Assembly (NCBI RefSeq): GCF_013375555.1
Contig: NZ_JABXWB010000003.1
Span: 186,001 to 250,000, forward strand
DNA from: Sphingobium sp. EM0848
Lineage (GTDB): Bacteria; Pseudomonadota; Alphaproteobacteria; Sphingomonadales; Sphingomonadaceae
Direction of reading: 5' to 3'
DNA: 64,000 bases
Below are positions 9,185-17,835 of the stretch, piece after piece. Both the position numbers and the translations under genes were made by a program. Every line of letters begins with the position of its first letter. The stretch's first letter is position 1. The notes beneath the pieces were generated by a model that worked only from the letters and a program-made list of their open reading frames with translations, did not search any database and had not been told where the DNA came from.

Positions 9185-10033
9185 ATGGAAACCAAGAAGG
9201 TGGCGGTGGTGACGGGCGCAGCCAGCGGTATCGGACGCGGGCTGGCCAGGATCGCTGATGAGCGTGGTATGCAGGTGGTCATCGCCGACGTTGATGAGGC
9301 GGGCCTGGCGAGCCTGGGGGCTGATCTGCACGGCCGGCCGCTTTCGGTGGTGACAGATGTCAGCGACACGGCGAGCGTCGCTGCGCTCGCGCATCGCGTC
9401 TTTGGTGAATTTGGCCGAACAGATCTCCTCTTCAACAATGCCGGCCTTCTCTCCGGAGGGCTGAGCTGGAAGATCCCAACAGATCGTTGGCGCCGGATCC
9501 TCGATGTTAATGTCATGGGGGTGGTGAACGGCGTAGCGAGCTTCGTGCCGCGCATGATCGAAAGCAATCTGGCGTGCAGGATCGTCAATACGGCATCGAT
9601 CGGTGGCTTTCTGTCCAGCCCCCTCATCGCGCCTTACACCGCCAGCAAATTCGCCGTGGTGGCGCTCAGCGAAGCGCTTGCGGTCGAGCTCCAGCTTGAG
9701 AATTCCAGGGTCGCCGTATCAGTCCTCGCTCCAGGCGCCGTCAGATCGGAAATCTATGCGGACACTCGCGGCGCTGGGTCCGAGGTCTCGGTTGACCGTT
9801 CCATCTCGGCAATGCGGGACTTTACCGAGCAAACCGGCATGGAGCCGGAAGACTTCGCACGTTGGGCGTTTGCCGGTATCGACGCCGGCCAATTCTGGTT
9901 GATCATGCAACCGGAAATTTATGGGTCGGCTATCGCCGACAGGACGCGCCGAGCGCTCGAAGGCATCAACCCGCTCCCAACCCATTACGGGGGCGCGACC
10001 GCCGACCCCGACACAAGCAAGAAGGCTCGGTAG
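9185..10033 (+). CDS. Short-chain dehydrogenase/reductase
   Basis: 282-residue classical SDR. It has the coenzyme motif GAASGIGRG at about residues 11-19, NNAG near residue 82, catalytic Ser in NTASIGGF and the YTASK motif (Tyr/Lys). A GGAG ribosome site directly precedes the ATG. The Asp in VIADVDE at the end of beta2 suggests an NAD(H) preference. It follows the preceding SDR by about 120 bp. The C-terminal extension beyond residue 245 may contribute to substrate binding. The substrate is not deducible; oxidation of an alcohol in the catabolic route is likely. Confidence 0.88.
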   Translation: METKKVAVVTGAASGIGRGLARIADERGMQVVIADVDEAGLASLGADLHGRPLSVVTDVSDTASVAALAHRVFGEFGRTDLLFNNAGLLSGGLSWKIPTDRWRRILDVNVMGVVNGVASFVPRMIESNLACRIVNTASIGGFLSSPLIAPYTASKFAVVALSEALAVELQLENSRVAVSVLAPGAVRSEIYADTRGAGSEVSVDRSISAMRDFTEQTGMEPEDFARWAFAGIDAGQFWLIMQPEIYGSAIADRTRRALEGINPLPTHYGGATADPDTSKKAR

Positions 10034-10105
10034 ATGGACATACCCATTCACATCGACAGGACGAAGATGGCGGCCGAACTCATCCTCCAGGAGCTGCTGA
10101 AGTGA
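10034..10105 (+). pseudogene. Probable C-terminal remnant of adenylylsulfate kinase (cysC domain)
   Basis: A 23-residue frame begins at ATG 10034, immediately after the SDR stop, and ends at TGA 10103-10105, overlapping the GTG start of cysQ. Its wording (IHIDRTKMAAELILQELL) resembles the final helix of CysC/CysNC proteins, which typically read RIDTTKMSAEEAA then LI..LL. In many alphaproteobacteria cysNC is followed directly by cysQ. I infer that a deletion or recombination removed the rest of cysNC and left its tail in front of cysQ. It could also act as a short leader ORF coupling translation. Confidence 0.5.
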
Positions 10106-10839
10106 CGGACGTCGAACTCGCCCGCCACATCGCGGGGATCGCCGGTCAGATCCTCGTCACGCTCCAGAAGTCGGGCCTCTTCGAAGGTAAGGCGCTGGGC
10201 AAGGCGGGGGACCGCGTTGCCAACGCCTTCATCATGGCGGCGCTGGCCGAGCAGCGCCCCGATGATGCCGTACTGTCCGAAGAGGAGAAGGACAATTCCG
10301 ATCGCCTGAACCGGGAGCGCGTGTGGATCGTCGATCCGCTCGATGGCACCCGCGAATATGGGGAGGAGCGCACCGACTGGGCGGTCCACATCGCGCTTGC
10401 CATCAACGGCAAGGCGGAAATCGGCGCAGTCGCGCTGCCCGGTATTCCGCTGACACTCTGCACCGAGCGCAAGCTCGATGCGGCGGCAGCGGAAGGAAAG
10501 CTCCGCATGCTTGTCAGCCGCACGCGTCCCGCTGCGGAGGCGGTGGCGGTGGCCGAGAAGCTTGGCGCCGAACTGGTCCCGATGGGATCGGCCGGCGCCA
10601 AGGCGATGGCGGTCGTCCGCGGCGAAGCGGAGATCTATCTCCACTCGGGCGGTCAATATGAGTGGGATAGCTGTGCCCCGGTCGCGGTGGCGCAGGCGGC
10701 GGGCTTCCACGTCAGCCGCATCGACGGCAGCCCGCTCGTCTATAATCAGGCAGACGTCTATCTGCCCGATCTGCTGATCTGCCCGCTGCAATATGCCGGG
10801 CAGGTGCTGGCTAGCATTCAGGAACTGCCCTCCGTTTGA
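10102..10839 (+). CDS. cysQ: 3'(2'),5'-bisphosphate nucleotidase CysQ
   Basis: 245-residue inositol-monophosphatase-fold enzyme. Metal-binding motifs are visible: LSEEEKD near residue 58, DPLDGTREY near residue 76 (the DPxDGT box) and EWDSCAP near residue 190 (the WD box). The family removes the 3'-phosphate of PAP, the by-product of PAPS-dependent sulfotransfer or PAPS reduction. I chose GTG 10102 because it overlaps the upstream stop (GTGA) and gives a normal length; the frame is open further upstream. It appears intact. Its presence near a sulfotransferase may be functional or may reflect a captured cysNC-cysQ operon end. Confidence 0.85.
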   Translation: MTDVELARHIAGIAGQILVTLQKSGLFEGKALGKAGDRVANAFIMAALAEQRPDDAVLSEEEKDNSDRLNRERVWIVDPLDGTREYGEERTDWAVHIALAINGKAEIGAVALPGIPLTLCTERKLDAAAAEGKLRMLVSRTRPAAEAVAVAEKLGAELVPMGSAGAKAMAVVRGEAEIYLHSGGQYEWDSCAPVAVAQAAGFHVSRIDGSPLVYNQADVYLPDLLICPLQYAGQVLASIQELPSV

Positions 10840-11192
10840 CCGGGGAAAGCTCGTTTGACCTGTCTGAGCGGTGCGAGCACGCGGCATCTGAGATGCAACA
10901 GCTGCCCGCCCAATACGTCTTTACGAAAGCGCAGGCTCGAGTCTGGCCGGTGGATCCCGCCGGCTCCCGCTAGCATAGCTGCCGTTCGTGAGTGAGGTTT
11001 GGAACCCCAAGGCAGCCGTTCATTCAGATTAGACTGCTGATCAAAAGTTTTGTCGCAGCGGCCCCAAATGGTGCCGAATTAATGTGGACGGTAACAGGCG
11101 CCGATTGACGCTCGCGCGGACGCCCGCTTAGTCCGGTCAATCAGTCGGCCGAAACGCCAATTTAGAGTCAGGCAGGAAATTCACGGTGACAA
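10840..11192. other. Intergenic region, nothing recognised
   Basis: 353 bp between cysQ and the IS5-like remnant. No frame matches a known family and I see no strong repeat. The region probably includes the undefined 3' boundary of the degraded IS. Confidence 0.45.
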
Positions 11193-11664
11193 TCAACGCG
11201 CAGGAGATCGTGTCGTCCACGGGAAGCGTTTGCGGACTGCAGCGAGCACATCAACGGCACCGTCCCGATCCTGAATATCGGCGGCGTGAACGAGAATGAA
11301 GATCAGGAAGCCGCATGTGTCGGTCAGGATATGGCGCTTCCTGCCTTTCACTTTCTTGCCTGCGTCAAAGCCGGAAATTCCGCCACTTTCAGTGGTTTTG
11401 ACCGATTGACTGTCAATCACACCGGCACTGGGTGACGCCTCACGCCCCTCGATCTCACGCAGGTTCATGACCAGCACTGTGTTGATCGCGTCGAACCGTC
11501 GACACCGGTGGGAAGCATTTGGGCAGCAGGCGCCACACACAACCGCTCGCCGCAATGTAGAGCATCGCGTTCAGAACCTCCCGCATATCGGCGGTACGGC
11601 GCCGACCACCTCTCCTCGCTGGCGGAATGAACGGCGCTGTCAAATGCCATTCACCGTCCGTCAT
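11193..11664 (-). pseudogene. IS5-family transposase remnant
   Basis: The minus strand starts at ATG 11662-11664 with an IS5-type N-terminus ([20 protein letters not shown], then [22 protein letters not shown]). It then changes frame near 11510 into [54 protein letters not shown] and [11 protein letters not shown]. About a dozen residues are missing at the frame change, and the 3' part (remaining DDE region) is lost after about 11225. The first catalytic Asp (VIDSQS) is present, the rest is gone. No terminal repeats were identified. Non-functional. Confidence 0.85.
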
Positions 11665-11684
11665 ATCGCTTGGATGCTGACCGG

Positions 11685-12110
11685 CGTCACCGTCAGCCAG
11701 GCACGGGAAGACATCCGTACCGTCGATGTCGTTGCCCGTTCCGCCGGCAATGACCGGCTCGACCCGGCGCGCATCGGTGATTACACGCTGACGGGCGCCG
11801 GCGGCGAGCGCGTGCCGGTCAGTCAGATCGGCAAGCTCGAGGTGCGGATGGAGGATCCGATCCTCCAACGCCGCGACCGCCTGCCGACCATCACCGTGCG
11901 GGGCGACATTGCCGACGGTCTTCAGCCACCCGATGTCTCGACCGCGATATTCGATAAGCTGCAGCCGATCATCAGGGAGCTGCCGAGCGAATATCATATC
12001 GACACGGCGGGCTCGATCGAGGAGGCCAGCAAGGCCAACGCCGCGCTCGCTCCAATCTTCCCGATCATGATCGTGCTGATGATGATCGTCATCATCCTCC
12101 AGGTCCGCAG
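11685..12110 (+). pseudogene. Internal fragment of an RND-family efflux pump permease
   Basis: An open frame reads [78 protein letters not shown] and [13 protein letters not shown]. This is the second periplasmic-domain end plus a transmembrane helix of AcrB/MdtC-like permeases. Only about 140 of over 1000 residues are present. There is no start and no continuation, and both ends abut other fragments (IS5 start on the left, ROK regulator on the right). It is a trapped piece of a lost efflux operon. Confidence 0.8.
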
Positions 12111-12111
12111 T

Positions 12112-12616
12112 CTGCCTGTGACTGCGAAATGCCGATTTCCTGCCGCCATTCGCCGATAAACCAGGGCATGGCTATGCCGACCCCCAGGAACGATGCGCGC
12201 TTTTCCGCTGAAAGACATGCAAGCTGACGATCGAGGAACGCCGCCGTTTGATCGAGAACAAAAGCCGGAACCGGGAAATCGACGGGCTGGACATGGCGGT
12301 CCAGCACTTCCCCGCGATAGTTGAGCAGGACGAACGTCAGCCGTTCGCGACCGATTTCGACGCCGACCGTAAAACCGCCATCGCCGTTCACCTCATATAT
12401 TATGGAAGGCTGACCGATGCCGCCCGTCCGTTTGCCGGTGCGCACGACTAGCCGCGATGCTTCCAGCGCATCGACAATTCTGACGGCTGCTTGCGCAGAA
12501 AGGCCAGTCGCGTTGGCTATGTCCGTCTTTGATGCGCCGTTGCGCCGTCGGATTGTGGCGAGCGCCAAGCGCTCATTATAACGTCGAACACCATTCAGAT
12601 TGCTGCTTCTTTGCAT
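12112..12616 (-). pseudogene. ROK-family transcriptional regulator, 3' truncated
   Basis: From ATG 12616 the minus strand encodes a winged-helix N-terminus (NERLALATIRRRNGASKTDI, ANATGLSAQAAVRIVDAL) and the start of a ROK sugar-kinase-like domain ([35 protein letters not shown]). Homology stops near 12118, after about 165 of an expected 380-400 residues, and the frame runs into the RND fragment. The DNA-binding part is intact, but the protein lacks most of its effector and dimerisation region, so it is probably inactive. Confidence 0.75.
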
Positions 12617-13192
12617 GGACCTCGCTTATGCCGCCAATCATGCGATCCGCAACCATACAAATGCGCTTGATCAGCTCAGAAGGAAACATTGTGGCTCGAT
12701 CTCCGGCAGGCGGGTCTCGAGCTCGGCAATGCGCCGCTTGTAGAAGATGCGCAGCAGACTGCGCCGGCGACGTTCCAGATCGGGGCTGTTGATCTCGCGC
12801 ATCTGAAAAATGGGCGAGCTCGTGAAATCGGGCGTTGGTCGTTGGGCCAGGATCGGAGCGCGGGGAGCCGGGCGTCCGCCAAGGCTGTCATGCGTGTGGC
12901 AGAGACCGGTTCCGGCCAGTCCGATGCAGCCACGCCGACAGTATCTGTCTGCAGCATGGCGCCTAATCCGGCCTGGGGGCGCCGGTTGACAATCATGTCC
13001 TCTTCAGACCGGGAAACACGATGTTTGCCAACGCCTCGCCAGGGGCGCTCTTTTGCGCATCCCTGTGGATCGGCCTGGAGACGGGACCCGCTTAGATTTC
13101 GGCCAAGCCGCTGGAAGTGAACTAAAAATACTGCGGCGCTGGGGTCCCGATCGGCGCCGGTTCGAACCCCAGCACCATCTCAATTTCGCACG
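12617..13192. other. Unassigned stretch inside the gene graveyard
   Basis: 576 bp with no intact gene. On the minus strand one frame is open from about 13006 to 12677 without a start codon; its end reads MREINSPDLERRRRSLL, then IFYKRRIAELETRLPEI. That looks protein-like but I cannot assign it. Given high GC, a chance open frame is possible. A tRNA-like TTCGAACCCC patch near 13160-13175 does not fold as a tRNA. Confidence 0.35.
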
Positions 13193-13363
13193 TTATTTCA
13201 GATAGTTGCGCTGCGCAAGGACAGGGTTACGCATCGGCGCCGATCCACAGGTTTCGTCGCTGATGCCATAGCGCTTTGCGACGACACTGGCAGACTCGGT
13301 AGAACGAGCGATTTCCGCCCGCACAACAGGCGTGGTTCGGGCCTGGGGATGTATCTGCACCAT
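13193..13363 (-). pseudogene. IS481-family transposase, N-terminal fragment
   Basis: From ATG 13361-13363 the minus strand reads MVQIHPQARTTPVVRAEIAR then STESASVVAKRYGIS. This is the helix-turn-helix start typical of IS481-family transposases (compare the usual NARTTPAVRAEIARS). After about 38 residues (ISDET) the frame diverges and stops at 13193-13195. The DDE catalytic domain is missing. The element's presumed outer end lies just upstream at 13437-13456, next to the ISNCY insertion. Confidence 0.75.
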
Positions 13364-13436
13364 CACAAAACCTCATCAACAAGAGCAGCAAAGCGCCATG
13401 CGTGATCCGCAATAGCGCTGCTTACCATGTCCCAAT

Positions 13437-13456
13437 GATGTGTCGCAACCAGACAG
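13437..13456. repeat. Probable IS481-type element end (20-mer shared with 50897-50916)
   Basis: The 20-mer GATGTGTCGCAACCAGACAG occurs here, about 75 bp upstream of the IS481 transposase start, and exactly again at 50897-50916. Both copies are followed by a YTAG. The position in front of an IS481 transposase gene suggests the terminal inverted repeat of that element. An IS481-terminus comparison would decide. Confidence 0.6.
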
Positions 13457-13460
13457 CTAG

Positions 13461-15142
13461 TGCCCGCCCATAAACGGGGTGTTTTTGCGATCTGGTTGGG
13501 CTTTGGGCTCGGGCTGGATCAGCATCGACAGCGCATTATGAGTTGGACGGGTCGCTGTTTTGACGCCCGAGGGCAGGATTAAGGGGAGACTGGCACTTCT
13601 GCCCGGGCAGTAGACAAGAGGGATCGCCCGGTGGCGTCCGGTGAAGTGTTCTGGGGGTGCGGATCTGACTATGTTGGCTTGAGGCGGGCGAAGATTGCGA
13701 GATTGTTGGCGACGACCGACGACCAGACATAGGATTTGAAGTGGTCGATCCCACGCCATGTGCATCGCGTCAGGCCGTAGGCTCGCTTGAGGCACGAGAT
13801 GCCGGCCTCGATCCCAGCTCGGAAGTTACGCAGCTGGCGATAGATCCATTTGCTCTTGGTCATGTCCTCGATTTTTAGACCGCACTTTTTGTGGAATGCG
13901 ACGTCGCGCACTCCGATTGCCTTGGCCTGTTTGAGATTGTCACGACTGGCAAAGCCACCGTCGGCAGCTGACTGGCGCGGTGGTTGGCCATACAAGGTTA
14001 CATGCCGTTCGAGCATGGGCAGAAAGCGTGCCGCATCCGCCGGATTGCCATCCTCTATGACGGCGTCGAGGATCATGCCGCTCTTGCCGGTGGAGAAGTT
14101 GAGCTTGTGGCCGTATTGGACATCACGGCCGCCTTTGACGATGATTTCGGCATGCGGTTCAAACAGGCTGACCAACTTGTCGGCCGCCGGTACGCGCTCG
14201 CCGGTGAAGACCCGTCGCCGGGTCTGGTCGATGACCCGTTCGATCAGGGGCAGATAGTGTTCGACCTCAAGACGCCAGGCTGCGCTTTCGATGCTCGAGG
14301 CAAGGTGCAACGCAAGGCTCCGGAGCGATGCCATCGTGGCCTGGGTGGCATCGATCAAGTCCCGGTACAGCCGGGCTTTCCTGTCCTTGCCCCGACTGTA
14401 TCGGATCGCCAGCGCCCTTTTCTTGGCGAGCCGCTGGCGATTGCGCCAGGCGACGGCGGTGCCGCCCGGAAGGCTGGCGGCCTGCTTGAGCAAGCGTGTC
14501 ATGACCCGCACGCTGTCGAACAGCAACGAACTGTCGCTGGGGGCGTGCATCAGCGCCTCGCACACGGTGCTGTCGATCCGCACGGCCATCCCGCGCTCGA
14601 TCTTTTCCTGCCTGGCATCGCTCAGCAACGCCCGATTGATTTGTTCCCAGGACTCCGCCCTGATCCGACTAATCGTCTTTTGCAGCACCGACTTCTTCGG
14701 GCACAATGCCAGGGGCAGCCGGGCGAAGGCGCGAAACGAAGAGGAATCCTCAAGGTGAAAGGCCAGTTCCTCGTAACTCAGCTGGCGATACTGCTTGAGC
14801 ACGGCGCATCGCAGAACCGATTCCACCGGCAAACCCTGGCGCCCCGTGTCCTTGATGCCAGCCTCGCCAAGATCAGCCGCCACCAGTGTCAGCAGCTCAC
14901 TGTGTGCCTCGAGCCACCCGGAAATAGCCTTGAGCTCACGTCCGATCTGGTGATCGGCAAACAGATCGAATAGGCTGCTCTGGATGATGCGTTTCTGGCG
15001 CATTGTCGGCTCCGGCGTGTGTTGATTATGCCATGATCTCAGTGGTTTGAGCCCAAAGCATAACCGACACCGTCGGGCCTTCAAAGCCCGAATTCCTGGA
15101 TTAAACGCAATATTTCAATATCTTAGCGTTTATGGGCAGGCA
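13461..15142 (-). mobile_element. Complete ISNCY/IS1182-like insertion sequence
   Basis: Terminal inverted repeats TGCCCGCCCATAAACG (13461-13476) and CGTTTATGGGCAGGCA (15127-15142) differ at one position. The target tetranucleotide CTAG is repeated directly outside (13457-13460 and 15143-15146). One transposase gene fills the 1682-bp element. Preference for a palindromic CTAG target is known for IS1182-type elements. The intact ends, target duplication and intact gene suggest a recent insertion. It separates an IS481 end from an integrase fragment. Confidence 0.88.
13669..15003 (-). CDS. ISNCY/IS1182-like transposase
   Basis: 444 residues from ATG 15001-15003 (MRQKRIIQSSLFDLFADH); the frame is open about 27 codons further upstream, but that part overlaps the element end and has no recognisable content. 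Features are the N-terminal domain (ESVLRCAVLKQYRQLSYEEL, AFHLEDSSSFRAFARLPL), the first catalytic Asp in AVRIDSTV, the second in SAADGGFASRDNL and the C-terminal ISCLKRAYGLTRCTWRG with the catalytic Glu (AGIEAGISC). The DDE core appears complete, so the enzyme is probably active. Confidence 0.88.
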   Translation of the reverse strand: MRQKRIIQSSLFDLFADHQIGRELKAISGWLEAHSELLTLVAADLGEAGIKDTGRQGLPVESVLRCAVLKQYRQLSYEELAFHLEDSSSFRAFARLPLALCPKKSVLQKTISRIRAESWEQINRALLSDARQEKIERGMAVRIDSTVCEALMHAPSDSSLLFDSVRVMTRLLKQAASLPGGTAVAWRNRQRLAKKRALAIRYSRGKDRKARLYRDLIDATQATMASLRSLALHLASSIESAAWRLEVEHYLPLIERVIDQTRRRVFTGERVPAADKLVSLFEPHAEIIVKGGRDVQYGHKLNFSTGKSGMILDAVIEDGNPADAARFLPMLERHVTLYGQPPRQSAADGGFASRDNLKQAKAIGVRDVAFHKKCGLKIEDMTKSKWIYRQLRNFRAGIEAGISCLKRAYGLTRCTWRGIDHFKSYVWSSVVANNLAIFARLKPT

Positions 15143-15159
15143 CTAGACTAACGCCATCA

Positions 15160-15411
15160 GGCTGGCGTTGCCGCCGGCAGCTGGGCGGGGTCACCGCCGG
15201 CGAAGACCCGGCCGAGGGGACACGCCGCGCCCGCAAGGAGATGACCGTTGCCGAACTGTGCGATTGGCATCTGAGCGAGGCGCGTGCCGACCGCATCCTG
15301 GGGCGGCGGAACCGGCCGATCAAGGATGCCTCGCTGGCGATGGACCAGAGCGGTATCAAGACGCATATCAAGCCGCTGCTCGGCAACATCTCCAACCGGA
15401 CCACCCGGTAG
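15160..15411 (+). pseudogene. Phage/island integrase N-terminal fragment
   Basis: The frame containing ATG 15241 reads LGGVTAGEDPAEGTRRARKE, MTVAELCDWHLSEARADRIL and QSGIKTHIKPLLGNISNRTT, ending at TAG 15409-15411. This is the arm-binding and SAM-like core-binding region of tyrosine integrases with a DUF4102-type N-terminus (usual wording VTAGEDPAEERR and IERHIKPLLG). The catalytic domain is absent. It directly follows the right end of the ISNCY element, so the 5' part is also interrupted. Confidence 0.8.
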
Positions 15412-15492
15412 GGGCCGATCACAGCGAGCGGTGGCCAAGCGAGCGGCTAGACCGATTTGATGATTTGGGCCGGAACGGCGGTGAGGAATGGC

Positions 15493-16896
15493 CTATCGCG
15501 CTTCGTTGATGACATGAATCTGGGTGAACTCGTGGAATCCTTCTTCCGCGAATTCGACGCCGATACCGGACTGCTTGGCGCCCCCAAACGGAATCGTCGG
15601 GCCGAAATCCAGATGCCTGTTGATCCAGACGGTGCCCGCTTCCATACGGCTGGCGAGATCATAGGCGGCGGAGCGATCGTCCGACCAGATCGAACCGCCG
15701 AGCCCCATCGCGGATGCATTGGCGCGAGCAAGCGCATCTTCCGGATCATCGAAACGGATAATCGGAAGAACGGGCCCGAACTGCTCTTCGTCGACCAACC
15801 GCGTACCATCCTCGATGTCGCGGACGATCGTTGGACGGATGAATAATCCGGGCCGATCCGGCATTACGCCGCCGGTCACAATGGTGCCGGCGTTTTCGGC
15901 ATCGTCCAGGAAAGTTTTCACTTTCTCGTATTGTGCCCGGTTCTGAAGGGGGCCGATCTGGGTACCCTGCTTCAGTCCGTCATCAACGACAGTCTCCTCG
16001 GCGAGACGGGCAAGTTCGGCGCACAACGCATCGTATACATCCGAATGGGCATAGACCCGCTTGATGGCCAGGCAGACCTGGCCCGCGTTGAGAAATGCGC
16101 CCTGGAAGATGCCCGACGCTACCTTCACAGGGTCCGCATCCGGGAGCACGATCGCGGCGTCGTTGCCGCCAAGCTCAAGGGTTACGCGCTTAATCGAGGC
16201 GGCGGCGCCGGACATGACCTTGCGGCCCGTTTCGGTTGACCCGGTGAAGCTGATCTTCGCGACGTCGGGATGGCTGGTCAGGCGCGCGCCGAGATCGTTT
16301 TGGTCCGTCACGACGTTGACCACGCCCGCGGGGAAAATGTCCGCCATCAATTCGCCAATGCGCAATGTCGCCAGCGGCGTCGTCGGCGCCGGCTTTACCA
16401 CGAGTGTGTTGCCCGCGAGCAGCGCGAAGGGCAGCTTGAAGGCGAGGATCAGCACCGGGAAGTTCCACGGAATGATCGCACCGACCACGCCCAGCGGGCG
16501 GCGCTGCACTTCCACGCGCCGATTGTTGTTGTCCTCCAGCACCCGCACCGGGAGTTCATGCGTCGCCATCTGGCGGATGAAGGCCTCGCTGTAGGCGATT
16601 TCAGCCTCGGCTTCTGGCAGCGGCTTGCCCTGTTCCTCTGTCAGCAGGCGGGCCAGCGGGCCGGCATCGGCATGGATCGCGTCGGCAAGGCGCAGGATCG
16701 CCTGGCGGCGTTGCTCGATCGGCGTCCGCGCCCACGCGGGAAAGGCGGCCTTGGCGGCGGCGACCGCTTGGTCGAGCTGCGCTTCGGATGCGTGCGGGCA
16801 GGACGCCAGCACCTCCTCGGTGGCGGGGTTGATGACGTCCATAGCCCCGGCACCATCGACCAGGCGACCATTGATGAGTAGCTTGTATTCAGGCAT
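15493..16896 (-). CDS. NAD(P)-dependent aldehyde dehydrogenase
   Basis: 467-residue ALDH-superfamily protein. It shows the oxyanion Asn in PWNFP near residue 148, the coenzyme motif FTGSTETGRK near residue 222, catalytic Glu in LELGGND near residue 244 and catalytic Cys in NAGQVCLAIKR near residue 278. Length and motifs are complete. An AGGAGG-like site (CAGGAGGATTTC) precedes the ATG. It oxidises an aldehyde to a carboxylate in the cytoplasm; the substrate is unknown. The SDR gene upstream on the same strand could supply the aldehyde or ketone. Confidence 0.92.
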   Translation of the reverse strand: MPEYKLLINGRLVDGAGAMDVINPATEEVLASCPHASEAQLDQAVAAAKAAFPAWARTPIEQRRQAILRLADAIHADAGPLARLLTEEQGKPLPEAEAEIAYSEAFIRQMATHELPVRVLEDNNNRRVEVQRRPLGVVGAIIPWNFPVLILAFKLPFALLAGNTLVVKPAPTTPLATLRIGELMADIFPAGVVNVVTDQNDLGARLTSHPDVAKISFTGSTETGRKVMSGAAASIKRVTLELGGNDAAIVLPDADPVKVASGIFQGAFLNAGQVCLAIKRVYAHSDVYDALCAELARLAEETVVDDGLKQGTQIGPLQNRAQYEKVKTFLDDAENAGTIVTGGVMPDRPGLFIRPTIVRDIEDGTRLVDEEQFGPVLPIIRFDDPEDALARANASAMGLGGSIWSDDRSAAYDLASRMEAGTVWINRHLDFGPTIPFGGAKQSGIGVEFAEEGFHEFTQIHVINEAR

Positions 16897-17076
16897 GAAA
16901 TCCTCCTGTGCGCTGGGGCCGAATTCTCGAGGCGGCCCTCTTTCATGTTAATCGCGAAACCCCGCAGAGGGCCACGCGGCGAAGCTTCACGGGGATACGG
17001 TCAGGTCGCGCCTGCCTCCATATCACGCCAGAATGGCCACGATCCGAACGTGCCGACAAGGGGGCATCAGTCTGAC

Positions 17077-17835
17077 TCAGGTCGTCGTATACCCGCCGTC
17101 CACCGAGATCGCGGCACCGGTCACATAAGAGGCCTGGTTTGAAAGCATCCAGATGACGCTGCCCGCCATTTCCTCGGGCTGTGCCAGCCGACCCATCGGA
17201 ATTCGCGACTCAAGGAAGGCCTTGGTTTCCGGTGCCGATTCGAAAAGCCCTTCGAGCATCGGGGTCAACACTGTCCCCGGCATGACGCAGTTCACCCGAA
17301 TGTTGTGCTGTGCGTAGTCGAGCGCAGCGGCGCGCGTCAGCCCCAATACCGCGTGCTTGCTGCTGACGTAATCGGCGGCGCGCGGGAAGGCGACGACGCT
17401 GCTCCCCGAGGCGGTGTTTACGATCGACCCGCCACCTGTGCGTAGAAGCTCCCTGATCTCATATTTCATACACAGGAACACGCCCTTCACGTTGACGGCG
17501 TAGACCTGCTCAATTTCATCCCAGGTGAGGTCATGGAGATCTTTGCCTACACTGAGGCGGCCGGCGTTGTTGAGCGCGCCGTCCAGCTGTCCGTACCGGG
17601 ACACCGCAGCGGCAACGAGCGCCTCGACATCGTCTTCCTGCGCCACATCGCACCGCACGAATTGCGCCGTTCCCCCGGCAGCTTCGATCTCATCGACGAC
17701 GCTGGCCCCGGCTTCTTCGGTGCGGTCCCCCAACGTCAAATTCGCGCCAAGGCTGGCGGCGAGTATCGCGGTCGCACGCCCTATGCCGCTGGCTGTGCCG
17801 GTTATAATTACGGACTTGCCGGTGAGATCGATCAT
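17077..17835 (-). CDS. Short-chain dehydrogenase/reductase
   Basis: 252-residue classical SDR. It has GTASGIGRA at about residues 12-20, Asp in LGDRTEE at the end of beta2 (NAD preference), NNAG near residue 90, catalytic Ser in NTASGSSV and YVSSK (Tyr/Lys) near residue 155, and ends in ISVDGGYTTT. All active-site residues are present. It lies 180 bp upstream of the ALDH gene on the same strand, so the pair may act consecutively on an alcohol. The divergent region 17836-18493 separates it from the cupin-receptor operon. Confidence 0.9.
   Translation of the reverse strand: MIDLTGKSVIITGTASGIGRATAILAASLGANLTLGDRTEEAGASVVDEIEAAGGTAQFVRCDVAQEDDVEALVAAAVSRYGQLDGALNNAGRLSVGKDLHDLTWDEIEQVYAVNVKGVFLCMKYEIRELLRTGGGSIVNTASGSSVVAFPRAADYVSSKHAVLGLTRAAALDYAQHNIRVNCVMPGTVLTPMLEGLFESAPETKAFLESRIPMGRLAQPEEMAGSVIWMLSNQASYVTGAAISVDGGYTTT

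Noticed and set aside
12677..13006. Minus-strand open frame ending in a helical basic stretch
   Set aside because: It has no start codon and no assignable family, so it was not called as a gene; it may be a real fragment.
13130..13180. tRNA-like patch with GGTTCGAACCCC
   Set aside because: The flanking bases do not form a T stem and there is no anticodon or D arm. The 7-bp GCTGGGG/CCCCAGC pairing gives only a short hairpin.
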